Shown here: positions 10,969 to 22,272 of the stretch, piece after piece
Position numbering within the stretch: position 1 is the first letter of the stretch
Layout of the letters: each line of letters begins with the position of its first letter
NCBI RefSeq assembly: GCF_030463565.1
Contig: NC_134652.1
Location: 15,787,397 to 15,851,396 of the forward strand
Source: Pelecanus crispus
Taxonomy: Eukaryota; Chordata; Aves; Pelecaniformes; Pelecanidae
DNA length: 64,000 bases
Reading direction: 5' to 3'
Translations under genes and position numbers: made by a program
Notes under the pieces: model-generated
Databases searched by the model: none
The model's input: the letters and a program-made list of their open reading frames with translations, nothing else
Told to the model about the DNA's origin: nothing

Positions 10969-12143
10969 CCCTAAGCAAACATATAGGTGCAGGTTGCTTA
11001 TGGGGAGCTCTTCTGCTTGATGATACCCAGTTATCTCCTTCCTCCTTAGCGTCTGCAAAATGAACTGGTGGCTTTGCTCAAGGCAGTTGGGAGAGGCAGG
11101 GGGGCTATTTGGGAGGGATTGGGTGCATGAAAGCAAGAGCCAAGGTAGATGCTAAGCTTCAAGGCAGCTTGGGATGAAAGAGAAACTGAAATCTTGTGGA
11201 AAAACACTGGGGGGGAAAAACTGTTCTTGCTTGAAAAGACTTGATGAAGATGCCAAGCAGCTCCTGTATGGGTTTTCCTTCACCCTGCATTGCTGCATGC
11301 CTGAAACATCCTTCCCCACGCCTCTGTCCTCAGGAGTCTTGTGATTTCAGGAGGGGCAAAACTTTGGGGACAAGTATCTTGCATGGCTGGAGACAGCCAG
11401 CTGGCCTTTCGGGGAGGAGCGGAGCCCTTGGGCTCCCCAGGAGCCCCCCCGCCACCCATCCTGCTGCAGCTGCTCCGGGGAGTGGGGTTGGGGTACCCCA
11501 GTGTGCCAAGAGACCCAAATAGGGGCTTGGCCCCAAGCCTCACTCTCTGCTTTTGGGCATAAATGTGCCTGCTTTTTGGGTGTGAAAATGCAATGGGGGA
11601 TCAGCTGGTTCTGCCAAAGCATATCCTTTGGTCAGGGGGAGCTGCAGGAGTAGATGGCTGGGAGCGAAGGAGGGAGGAGCCCAGAGCAGACCTGGAGGAA
11701 AATGAGCCTCTGAGCAACCGAACCAAGCGTTCAGCAAGCGACTGCTGTAGCTGTGACGGAGCAGATGCCGAGCAGGGGGATGCTGTGAAGGGTTGCTTTG
11801 CTCAAACTCCCCTCCCTGCCCCGTGCTGGCTGCAGGCTCAACACCTTGCGCCGTGCCTCAGTTTCCCCTTTGGCACATGAGGGTTAGCTTTCCCCTGAAG
11901 CCATCCCCGGGCTGAGGCCGTGCCCTGTCAAGCGTCCGGGCGTGTGCGCAGCTGGCTCCTTCCCAAGCCTGCTTGCTCATGAGGGGCTGGGGACAGCGGG
12001 AGCGTCTGACCCAGTGCTCTGTGTTTCAGGAGGGTTTGGTGGCCGGCCCCATCCTGGGGACCTGGGGAGCCCATCGTGAAGATTGGCTGTGCTGGCCCGA
12101 CAGCAGCGGGCTGGGCGGCTGCCCTCGCCGGGGGAGCGGGAAG

Positions 12144-15100
12144 ATGAGCGGAGGCACGGCCCATCTCCTGGCAGCTCTCTTCGTGGCGGCGGCAGCGGCG
12201 ATGGGCTACCCATCATGGCGGTCTGCCGCCGACCTGGATGCCACCCCCAGGACAACGGTCACCTTTGATGGTAAGGGGGTGCGGGTCTTGGTGGTGGCAG
12301 CGAGGTTTGGGATCTTGCCGGCACCGGGTTTGGTGCATCGTGACTGCATCTAGCCTTCACCAGCCCCCCTCAGAGCGGGGGTCTCAGCATGGGGAGGTGG
12401 CTACAGGGCGTCCCCTGGGCTCCAGAAATCGGAGCCCATATGGCTGTCTGGAGTTGGGTGCCCGGAGCCAATGTGCCCTGAGAGATGGAGCAGGGCAAAG
12501 GTGTCTCTCCAAAACCGGGGGGACGAGTGCGTGCAGGGAGCCAGGCCCAGCAGCCCTTGGAGGGTGTGCTGAGCTGGGCGGCACACCCAGGCTGGGCTTT
12601 CATGGCCCAAATAGTCAGCAGGGAGCTTTCTTCCATGATTTTCTCTAATTGCCACTGGGCTCTTGGCCTCCAGGCTCTGTGGTGTCAGCCAGCCCTGCAG
12701 TGTCATCATGCCTTGGTCATCCACATGACTTCGTTGACCTCGTTAGTGAAACCCAGCTCAGCAGTCGATGGCAGGAGAGGGTTTCATTTGCAGCTGGGGT
12801 GCCCTTTTCTCCCCAGGCAATGCCTTCTTTTGGGGGGGACATTCCCTCCCCAGCTAGCTCCAGGGTCCCAAGCCCCATGGGACTTTCTCTTCCTGCGGCG
12901 GGAGGGTCTGAGTCTGGCTTGGGGTCCCTCTGGCCAGGGCTGAGTCCCACCTCACACTTCTCAGCACCCCAGATTGGATGGTTTCTCTGTCTCGGTGGGC
13001 AGGGAGCACCTAGCCTCGCTGCAGAAGCCCTCCACTTGCATGGCAGTTCTGGTTCAGGTTTTCTGCATCCTTCCTTTTGGGCTGGCTGGGTTCGGTTCAG
13101 AGCCGGCATCGCTGCCAGCATGTTTTGCTTCCTCCAGCGGTTCCCCAAACAGTGTGGCAGGTCCATGCTGGGCATGGACGTTGCAGCTCCCACCCCTGAG
13201 CTGCCGTTTTAATTAGCAGGGAGAAATTTCCCCTGTGAGCCTGAGCCCAATTAGTGCCTTTTGCCTCCTTCCAAAACCCCCCTCTTCCTTTTCTCCTGCC
13301 GTAACCACTGGCAACCAGCACCATCTGCCTGATAACCTCGGTGGGTGCCTTCTCACCTGCTCCAGCTCCATCCTCTGTCTTCTCCCTGGTGGCTCGTGCC
13401 GTGCCTGCCCCGGGGTCCTCCCTCAGCCCCCTGTTCCCTTTGCAGAGCTGTCGGGCATCCGGCACTTCAGCGCGCACACCCTCAACTACAGCACCCTGCT
13501 GCTGGAGGACGACCGGGGCATCCTCTACGTGGGTGCCAGGGGAGCCATCTTCGCCCTCAACTCCAGTGACGTAGCCGATGGCTCCCACCGCACGGTGAGC
13601 CCAGCCTCTGCCCGCCGCCGGCTGGTTGTCCTCTCCTGTCCTGTGCTGCCCGGTCCCTGCCCGAATCGTGGCCATCCTATCCCTGCTCATCCTCCCGCTC
13701 ACCAGCTCAGGTCTTGCCTGGTGGTGCTGTCCCCAGGTCTGTCCCCAGGTCCGTCCCTGGGTCTGTCCCCAGATCCCCTATAGATACGTGGTCCTTCTCA
13801 CCAGCCAGGCAGCTTGGAGACAGTGGTGGGAAACATCCCCAGGCTTACGGCTGCCTAATTCAGGGACACTCTGGTGGGACAAGGGGCAGGGGAAGCGCAT
13901 GCCTTTGCTCCCCCCGGGAAGGTCACCCCAAAATCCTCCAGGCTCCTACAGGTGCTCTGGGGTTTCTGCCTGCAGGTCAGGGTGTGGGACCACTCTCACC
14001 CTGGGGTGGGGGGACACAGGCAGGGTGCTGTCTCATGCTCTGAGCATCCATCCCCTCTCTAAATAAAAAAGAGGATTTTAGCATCTCTGACAGCTCTGGC
14101 AGAGGCTGGAGCTTGCAGCGATGGGGGGACTGCACAGCGATGGGGGGTCACACAGTGGCAGTCCCTCTTCCCCTTGCAGATCCACTGGGAAGCCTCTCTG
14201 GAGAAGCAGATGGACTGCCTGCAGAAGGGCAAAGACAACAAGGTAGAGCCGGTGGGTGGGTGCCAGGTGCCAGGGGGGCCGCCACCGCTTTCCCTGGCTT
14301 GTAACGCCTGTCCTCCCCCTCTGCAGACTGAGTGCTTCAACCACGTGCGGTTTCTGCAGAGGCTGAACAGCACCCACCTCTACGCCTGCGGGACCTACGC
14401 CTTCCACCCACTCTGCGCCGCCATCGTGAGTACCGCTCAGCCCCACGGCTCTCACCTGTCCCTTGCCACCGTCACCCGGGGTGGCACAACCCCTGTCCTC
14501 TCCCACCATCTCCACCCGCAGCCCCACTCCCTTTCTGCCCCTGTCCCAGCCCCTCTCCGGCTCGGGGGGAAGTGAGTGACCCCCAGGCTGGGGTGGCTCG
14601 GTTTGGAGATGCAGCCACGCAGACACTGCAAGTCCCCACCCCAGCACTGGAGTTGGACTCTGACCCCATAGCGAGACGGCTGGGGGTGGATCGGTGCCGT
14701 GGGGGGGACACGTGGGCTCAGCAGGGCTGGTGGGGTGGGACGTGCCAGCACTGGAGCGGGTCCCCAGCCCCTGCTCTTGCAGGGTCCCTTCCCAAAGCAG
14801 GGGCTGCAGAGTGGTTGGTGGCCAGTGGCAAGCGTGCCCAGGGAGGGTGATGGTGGCGGTGGCAGGGAGGGTGGCGGTGGCGGTGGAAGGGAGGGTGATG
14901 GTGGTGGGGCTGACTCAGCGGCCTCTCCCCAGGGATTTCCTGGGCCAGGCCAGGGGTCCCCGCGTGGCCGTGACTCAGGGAAGAGCAACCGGGGGCAGCC
15001 ACGTCCCCCGGCAGCGGGACTTTCACCCCTGTGCGGTGGCTCCTCAGTGACTCGGCCACCCTTTGCCCACCTCCCTCCCTGAGCTGGGGGGCAAAGGGGC

Positions 15101-18100
15101 CTGAGGCTGTTTCCCCAGCATGGCCGGGGAGCCCCAGAGGGGCCGTGCCCATTCCCACGGCCATGCCGCCGGTCCGGTTTGGCCATCGCACGCCCTAGGA
15201 GTCAGGCAGAGGAGCCGCCGAGCTGGAAGGGCCCCGTCATTATTTGATGTGCTTTGAACTGCAAACCCCAAAGAAAATAACTCCTGCCATGATGGGGATG
15301 TCACCCGGCGGAACCCAGCCCGGCTGGGCAGCATCTGCTGGCCAGGCACAGCCCGGGAGCATCGGCTCTGCAGGCTGGCTCCTGCCCAGTGCCCACACGA
15401 TGCCAAAATGGGGAGCCCTCTCCCTGCTCTTGGCTGGGGGCTCTGGCTGTCCATGTAGTTTCTGACCAGCTGGAGGGTGCCAAGGGGGGTTTGTCTTGCC
15501 CAGAGAAGGGCTCGGCCGTGGGCATCGCTTTGTCCCTGCCAGCAGCCTCTGCAGAGAGCCTGGGGCTGGCAGGCGGGGTGGGTCTGTCCCCTCCTGTCTA
15601 ACCCGGTCCCCTGTCCCCCTCAAGGATGCCGACAGGTTCACGTTGCCATCCCACTTTGAGGAAGGCAAGGAGAAGTGCCCATACGACCCTGCCCGTGGCT
15701 ACACCGGCCTCATCGTGGGTAAGCGGCACCTTCCCCAGGGCTGGCAGGGACATGCGGGATGCCACCGACCCTGGCCCCGTCCCCAGCGGGGGTCCCCAGC
15801 TGGGTGGGCTCTGTGTGCGGGGGCCTTAGCAAGCCAGCACTTGGTTCCTCCTTCTCCTCCTTCTCTGCCTGGGGCATGGGGATGCTGGTGGCTTTTGGGG
15901 CTGTCCCTGGGGTGCGGGGCCATGCTGACGGGTTCCTGCCCTGCCCAGACGGCGGCTTGTACACGGCCACGCGCTATGAGTTTCGGAGCCTTCCCGACAT
16001 CCGGAGGAACCTGCACGAGCGGCCGCTGAAGACGGAGGAGTCCCCGCTGCATTGGCTGAATGGTGAGACGTCCCCGTACCCCTGCCCTGGGACCAGTGTC
16101 ATGGGCTGTGGGACGCCCTGCATCGCCTCGGGGAGCATGGAGCAGGGGTGGGGGGCAGCCCTGGGGTCCTGTGTGGTTTGCCATGAGAGGAAACCGAGGC
16201 AGGGAGGTATCCCCCATCCTGTGGTGGGTCCCCAATTTCCACTTCTCACTTTGCATCCCCCAGATGCTGAGTTCGTGGCTTCCGTGCTGGTCCAGGAGAG
16301 CAAGGACAGTCCCATGGGCGACGATGACAAAATCTACTACTTCTTCACGGAGCGGGCGGGCGAGGAGACCACATCCTTCTTCGACAAGAGCCGGGCGGCC
16401 CGAGTGGCCCGGGTGGCCCGTGTCTGCAAGGTGGGCATGTCCCAGCCACGGGGAGCCAAGCGCTGCTCCTCCCGGCGCAGGGGTTGTGTGCCTGCGCCTT
16501 GGGGGAAACTGAGGCACAGGCAGAGCGGGACACACACCCCCACCAGCCTGTGCAGAAATGCTCCCTGCACCTTACAGAGCGACGTGGGGGGGAAGAAGAT
16601 CCTGCAGCGCAAGTGGACGTCCTTCATGAAGGCGCGCCTGGTCTGCTACATCCCCTACTATGAGGTGCTGCGCAGCGTCTGCAGCCTGGACAGGGGCAGC
16701 TGGGCCAGCACTGTCTTCTACGCCGCCTTCACCCTCTCAGCACAGTGGTGAGCGGGGCAGCGGCCAAAACGGCTGGGGCTAAAAGTCTGCAGCGCGGGGT
16801 GGGAGTGGAGATGCTCGAGGAGGCGTGCAGGTGGACGCTGAGCACCCAGGGGTGCATTGGTGGGGAGCACCCGTGTGCCTGCCCGGGCTCAGGCGGGGCT
16901 CTGCCTCCCAGGAGGACCATGGAGGCCTCAGCCGTGTGCCGCTACAGCATCTCGGCAGTGCAGCACGCCTTCGAGGGCCCCTACATGGAGTACCAGGACT
17001 CAGCTCGCAAGTGGTCCCGCTACGACGGTGCAGTGCCCGAGCCCCGGCCTGGCTCCGTGAGTGCCCGGGGGTGCGGAGCAGGGGGAGCGCGGGGTGGCTG
17101 CATCCCCCCCTGACCCCCGTCTCCCCCGGGCAGTGCATCACCGACCGATCCCGCAGGAAGGGCTACAACTCCTCACAGGACCTGCCCAACAGCGTCCTGG
17201 ACTTTGTCAAGCTGCACCCGCTCATGTTCGAGGAGGTGAAGCCGGCCGGCGGGGAGCCGCTGCTGGTGAAGAAGAGCGTGGCGTACAGCCGGCTGGCCGT
17301 GGACAGGGTGCGGGCCCTCGACGGCCGCTTCTACGATGTGCTCTTCATGGGGACGGGTGAGCGTGGGATGAGTTTGCCAGGTCTCTGCTGGGCAGGGGGG
17401 ACACCCCACACTCCCTCCTGACCCCCCGCTCTGCTCTCCAGGGGACGGCTGGATGCACAAGGCCGTGGTGGTGGGCTCCGGCATCCACATCGTGGAGGAG
17501 GTGCAGGTGTTCAGGGACCCGCAGCCCGTGGAGAGCCTGGTGATTTCCCATGCCCAGGTGAGGGGTGGAAGAAGTGGGGGGACACCACACATGGGGCATG
17601 TTTGTGCTGCGAAGCTGCCATTGGGCTGTTTGGGGGACAAGGGGGACATGACTCCTGCGTCACCCCAGCGTGGGATGGTCTTGGGATGGGCAGCCCGCGG
17701 AAAGGGGCCAGCCTGGCCTCCCCCTCCTTGCCAGGTGCCAGCTGTAGCTGTCGGCACTGACTGGAGCTGGGGGCCCTTCCGCGTGCACCCCACCAAGGGA
17801 GAGCTGGGCTGGGGGGGATCTCTGGGCACCCTGGGGCACCCCACAGCGCAGCCACACAGTGCCAGGGCAGTGCTGAGCCAGCCCTTTCCCCCCAGAGGAG
17901 CCTGTACGTGGGGGCAGCCAGCGGGATCCTGCAGGTGCCCCTGGCCTCCTGTGCCAGGTACGCCTCCTGCTACGACTGCATCCTCGCCCGGGACCCCTAC
18001 TGCGCCTGGGACGGCAGGGCCTGCCGTGCCACTGCCACCGCGGACAGGTAGGGACGGGCTGCCCGTCCCCGGTGGGGTCCCCACGAGCCTTCCACCTGCC

Positions 18101-19262
18101 CCATCCCGTGCTGTTGCACGTCACCCCGTGGCGCAGTCACCACCCCCAAGGGTCTGGCATCTGGCAGCGGGTCTGCCGGTGGCCGTGGCCCCATAAGGGT
18201 GGGCTCAGCTGGGGCTGTACAGCTGAAGCCCACCATGTCTTGCAGCACAGGGCTGGTGCAGGACATTCAGAGTGGCAACGAGGGATGCCGGAGCAGCTCC
18301 GGGCGGGGTGAGTCTGCTCCGTCCCTCGGGATGCAGGGATGCCGGCGTCTGGCGTCCCTTAGGGTGGCCAGGAAGGGTGCGAGGCGGTGCATGTCCCTGC
18401 AGGCTTCCTGCCGTGGAAGAACCGGACGGTGCTGCAGGGGGACGACGTGCTGCTGCCCTGCGACCAGCGCTCCAACCTGGCACGAGCCGTCTGGCTGCTG
18501 AACGGCAGCGAGGTGCCGGGCGCGGGGCAGGACCGGCTGCGCGTCGGGGTGGACGGGCTGCTGGTGACCGACACGCTACCCCAGCACAGCGGCGAGTATC
18601 GCTGCTACGGGGAGGAGCGGGGTCTCCGGACGCTGCTGGCCGCCTACAGCCTCACCGTGCTGCCTGAGCTGCCCCACCGCCCCACGGCCGCCCCACGGCC
18701 CCACGCCGCCAGCCAGGCGGCCGGCGACATGAAGGTGGCTTACATCTCCGCCATCATCGCCTTGGTGGTGCTGTGCGCCGTGCTCAGCACCATCCTCCTC
18801 TACATGTCCTGCCTGGAGAAGCGTAAGGGCAAGTATGTGCTGGGGGAGCCACGGCCAGCCAGTGTGGAGCTGCAGACCGTCTCGGCCAACTGCCTGCGCA
18901 AGGGCCGCCGGGAGGAGGAGGAGGAGGAGGAGGAGGAAGAGCTCGCCTACCCCGACGGCTGCCTGCGGATCATCCCTGGCGAGGCACCCACGGCTGCCAC
19001 CTCCCCGGTCAAGGAGCTGCCAGCTGCCGTGCCCCCACTGCCACCGCCGCCACCACTGCCGGCAGAGCTCACCAACGGCGTGGGGGCTCTGCCCAGCGTT
19101 CTCCGCAAGATGAACGGCAACAGCTACATGCTGCTGCAGCAGCAGGAGGAGCCACTGGCCTCGCCGCTCTACAGTGCGTCCTTCACCGAGGAGCTCAGCA
19201 AGATCCTGGAGAAGCGGAAACACACGCAGCTGGTGGAGAAGCTGGACGAGAGCTCCGTGTAG
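12144..19262 (+). CDS. SEMA4G: Semaphorin-4G
   Basis: Class 4 transmembrane semaphorin, a cell-surface ligand of plexin-type receptors. Fourteen coding exons: 12144-12270, 13446-13594, 14180-14242, 14327-14425, 15625-15718, 15949-16062, 16264-16430, 16578-16747, 16912-17056, 17134-17356, 17442-17557, 17896-18047, 18246-18307, 18403-19262. They join in frame to 846 codons, against about 838 in human as I recall. The start at 12144 is chosen because a hydrophobic signal peptide follows at once and the exon begins only at 12030. Order: signal peptide (1-20), sema domain (about 45-490), PSI ([12 protein letters not shown], about 514-525), Ig domain (about 565-655), membrane helix (about 673-697), then a cytoplasmic tail with an acidic Glu run and a Pro-rich segment. 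The tail ends ESSV, a class I PDZ ligand. [16 protein letters not shown] and FVKLHPLM are SEMA4G-like. It converges on MRPL43. Confidence 0.96.
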
Positions 19263-20885
19263 GGGTCGGGGGGGGGGTCCTGCCAGCGGGACCCTCCTCC
19301 CGTCCGGCCCCTTCTCCCACCCCCTGCCAGCAGTGTTACAAGACTTATGCGAAACTACCTCCTGGATGGCAGAGCCGGGCCGGGCCCGGGCTTGGCCGTT
19401 CCTTTGGCTTTTCACTCACTTTTGAGACTCACTGTACAGAAAAAAAGAAAAGAAAAAGAATCTATTTAAATTTGGGAGCTCTATTTATGTATAAAAACCC
19501 ACTGACGGCGGCCACGAGCTGGAGGCAGGAGCTGGCCCCTGGCTGAAGGTGGACACGGGTGGGAGGGAGAGTGTCTGTCTGTCCCTCCAGGTGTGAGAGA
19601 GAGATGCTGCTGTGGACTCAGCCTGCCCCACGGGGCGTCCCTCACCGCGCGGAGCTGGACGGCTGCTGAGAGGTGGGTGAGGAGCAGGGAGAGGGGCTGG
19701 GGGCTGCCGTACGGTGCCTGCGCCTCTCGCAGGGTGTGGGGTCCCTTCCCAGCGTGGGGCTGGAGGGGGGTCCCCCAGCTGCCTGCTTGTGGGCAGGAGA
19801 GGGGCCGTGGATACATCCTGCGTGGGCAGGTGGTGGCCTCGGTGGCTGCCAGCCCCTGCCCGCTCTCCCACGTCTGCCCCCCCAGGGTTTCCTCTCTGGG
19901 AGAGGACGATTCATCGAGGGATGGAGCCGGGGCAAGGAGACCACGTCCCTGAATGCTGTGGAGCCGCACGTGCCCTCTGCGAGGAGGCCCCAGGTGAAAT
20001 GCAGGGCTGGGCACCCTGGGGAAGTGGCAGCCCTGGGGCCTTCAACCCTGACAGGGCTCTGCCCCCTCTCCCCAGGGCGCTGCAGGGGAAGGGCAGGAGG
20101 CAGCAGCAGGCAGCAAGATGCACCGGCACCAGGACCAGCAGCCACCACCGTGCCCTGCAGTGTAGCAAGGGACCAGCGCAGCACCTGCATCCACCCAACG
20201 TCTGCAGGGCCCCCGCAGCCCTGGCACCACATGCTTCTGCCCTCCTGCGTGGTGCCATTGGAGAACGGGGGGGTTCAGGCACAGCCCTGGCCCCGTGGGA
20301 CAATGTGTGGGAGGCAAAATGTCCTTGCACAGCGAGGAGGAAGAGCCCTGGACCAGGGCCTGTGTCCCTCCCGGGTCTCCTGCTCTTCACGGCACTTTCT
20401 GGGGACAGCCACTGTTCCTAAATCCCCTCCAACTACCTCTGCTCCTGCTTCCTCCTGGGGGAACCTGAGGGACTGGGCTGACAAGAGTGTCTCCCCAGGG
20501 ACAGGGAGGTGACACCAGAGAAGCCGGGGAGGGACAGACTTTGCTTGGTGGGGGGGGGGGGGGGGGGCACATCCTCCCCTCTGTGTTCCTTGCCGACATC
20601 ACCTGCAGCTCAGCCCTGCCGGGGGGGCAGCCCCAAGGGGTCCATAATGGGCTGGAGCCCAGGCCCTGCTGCCTGAGAAGAGCGAGGCTTAGTGGGGAAA
20701 GGCAAGAGCCAGATGCCTGGGCTCTCCCATCCTGCACCCACCCTTGGTTTTGCTGCAAGGGGGAGATAAGCCTCCCCACAAACACACCCCTTCTGCAAAG
20801 AGGGGCATCGCCCTCCATGTCTGGCACCCCTTGTGCACAGCCCCACCTGCCCCCCGGCAATAAACGCGGCTCTGTCTGGACATGG
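19263..20885 (+). other. SEMA4G: SEMA4G 3'UTR
   Basis: About 1.6 kb from the TAG stop to just past the AATAAA at 20859. An A-rich/TATTTA patch at about 19438-19495 could hold a proximal cleavage site, but no canonical hexamer is present there. It also contains an 18-nt pure G run (20550-20567). No other gene is seen. Confidence 0.7.
20859..20864 (+). terminator. SEMA4G: SEMA4G poly(A) signal
   Basis: AATAAA followed within about 15 bp by GGCTCTGTCTGG, a GU-rich downstream element. It is the first canonical hexamer after the stop. The MRPL43 signal on the other strand lies only 92 bp away. Confidence 0.8.
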
Positions 20886-20955
20886 CGTGGCGGCGTCTCT
20901 CCACAGGCACGGGACGGCGGGAGGAGAGATGGACACGGAGGTGCGGGGCGGAGGC

Positions 20956-20961
20956 TTTATT
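20956..20961 (-). terminator. MRPL43: MRPL43 poly(A) signal, overlapping the stop codon
   Basis: The + strand TTTATT reads AATAAA on the minus strand. The MRPL43 stop codon TAA (20959-20957) is the TAA inside this hexamer, so the 3'UTR is only the few bases to the cleavage site. Confidence 0.8.
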
Positions 20962-22016
20962 GGGGCTGCAGACGGGGGCCCTGGACAGTGAGGGCAGAGG
21001 GTTTGTTGGTGAGGGGGTGCCACTGGCCCTGGACACTGGGGTTGTCGGTGTGGAAAGGCTTGCGAATGCGGATGATGTCCAGGCCGGACTGGCCGGCCAG
21101 CTTGGTAGCCAGCTGCACGATCTCCTCGCTCGTCTTGTTGGCGATGAGCTCCTCCCGCACCGTCCCGTTCACTGCGGCAGAGCGGGGGGGGGTGTCAGGC
21201 TGGGGTCCCCCCACCCCACAGGGCAGCCGGCCCCAGCACCGTCTGCCGCTGGGCCGAGGCAGCACCGAGCCAGGGAGGGGAGGGCCCCGTCCCCCCTGCC
21301 CCCATGCCCCCCGCACTCACGGTACTCGGCCAGCAGCACCGGGGCCGGGCCGGCGCGGGGGCTGACGTAGAGCACGACGTCGGGGTGTCGCCGGGCGAAG
21401 TCCAGCGCCGCCTCCTCCACGAACTGCCTGGCGGGGGGGGGGGGGGGGGGGGGGGGGGGCGGGCACACACACGCATCAGCCCCAGCGGGGTCAGAGAGCG
21501 GAGGTCACCGTAGCCCCCGCCCCGGTGCCCTGCCCATGGGAGGGGTCACAGTGCAGAGGTCGGGAGTGTGCCACCCGCGGGTCAGAGGTCATCACCCGGC
21601 CTGCCCCTGCGCCGGGGGGTCGGAGGTCAGGGGTCAGCAGCGCCGTCTTATAGTCCCTCCCCCCTCGCGTACGAGGTCGGGGTAACAGCCCCTCCCCCCA
21701 CCTCTGTGGGTCAGGGGTCAGCAGCGCCTTCCCCCTTCCCTATACAGACAGGTCAGAGGTCACCACAGCTTCTCGTAAGTCCCTCCCCCACCAGGTCAGA
21801 GGTCAGGGGTCACCAGGCCTCTCCCCCCCCCCCCCCCCCCATCCCAGGCGGGCCGGGGCAGCGGGCGCGGTGCCTCCGACGGTACCTGGCGCCGCGGGCG
21901 TCCGCCGCGGTAGGGCTGAAGAGGAGCTGGAGGCGCTGGAGCTGCCGCACGTAGCGGCCCACGCCGTTGTGCAGGACAGCCGCCAGGAACCGGCTGGGCG
22001 CCCCGCGGCCCGTCAT
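20957..22016 (-). CDS. MRPL43: Large mitochondrial ribosomal subunit protein mL43
   Basis: Structural protein of the 39S mitochondrial ribosomal subunit with the thioredoxin-like L51/S25/CI-B8 fold. Three exons on the minus strand: 22016-21886, 21427-21321, 21171-20957, giving 150 aa; the main human form is about 159. Recognised by the N-terminus [20 protein letters not shown], then [18 protein letters not shown], and the strongly conserved [19 protein letters not shown] before the C-terminus. All junctions are GT-AG and preserve frame. The polypyrimidine tract before exon 2 is an almost pure run of about 27 C, which is unusual. The gene is divergent from TWNK (256 bp between start codons) and converges on SEMA4G. 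A mitochondrial targeting role for the N-terminus is inferred from the family. Confidence 0.95.
21433..21459. repeat. 27-nt pure G run (C run on the MRPL43 sense strand)
   Basis: Uninterrupted G27 directly beside MRPL43 exon 2. On the minus strand it is the polypyrimidine tract of the intron 1 acceptor. Such runs are length-polymorphic and often missing from short-read bird assemblies. Confidence 0.9.
21488..21812. repeat. Degenerate repeat with tandem AGGTCA/GGGTCA DR1 sites
   Basis: In MRPL43 intron 1, words of the form RGGTCA recur about every 40-70 bp, mostly paired with a 1-bp spacer (DR1). Pairs lie at 21579-21591, 21624-21636, 21708-21720 and 21750-21762, and a triple runs 21793-21812. 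Single half-sites occur near 21488, 21502 and 21542. DR1 is the binding format of PPAR/RXR, HNF4 and COUP-TF nuclear receptors. It may be only a GGTCA minisatellite, but it sits within 600 bp of a promoter shared by two mitochondrial genes. Confidence 0.8.
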
Positions 22017-22272
22017 GGCGCCGCCCTCACCCGGAGCCGGAAGCGCGCGGGGAGGTGAGACCATCCGCTTCCGGTCCCGCCCGGAAGTGACGCGCTGAGC
22101 GCGGCGGCGGGGTCGGGCAATGGCGGCGTCCGTGGGGCTCCACGTGAGGGGGGCGGCCTGAGCGGCGCCGGGCCGGGGGGGCCGGGGGGAGCCGCGGGGC
22201 CGCCGCCGATGCGGATCGGCAGGGCCGCGGGCCGGTGCCGGGGCGGCCCGAGCGGAGGCGGGCGCGGGCAGG
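22017..22272. promoter_or_regulatory. Bidirectional promoter MRPL43/TWNK
   Basis: 256 bp of CpG-dense sequence between the two start codons. It holds three ETS/GABPA (NRF-2) sites: GCCGGAAG at 22036-22043, CTTCCGG at 22068-22074, and CCGGAAGTGACG at 22081-22092. The last is joined to a CRE-like half-site. A YY1-type AATGGCGGC lies at 22119-22127. The TWNK start codon is itself inside a YY1-like GGATGGCGGTGG. ETS plus YY1 without a TATA box is the usual make-up of promoters for nuclear genes of mitochondrial proteins. Confidence 0.8.

Larger units (their letters stand above)
5931..12029. other. Non-coding stretch, probable SEMA4G intron 1 (3' part)
   Basis: No supportable gene or further mobile element. 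It contains a motif-rich AT island (9588-9690) and a TA microsatellite (10941-10957). It ends in the acceptor GTGTTTCAG at 12021-12029, directly before the exon with the SEMA4G start codon. If the CpG island at 0.6-1.1 kb is not the SEMA4G promoter, part of this stretch is intergenic. Confidence 0.5.
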
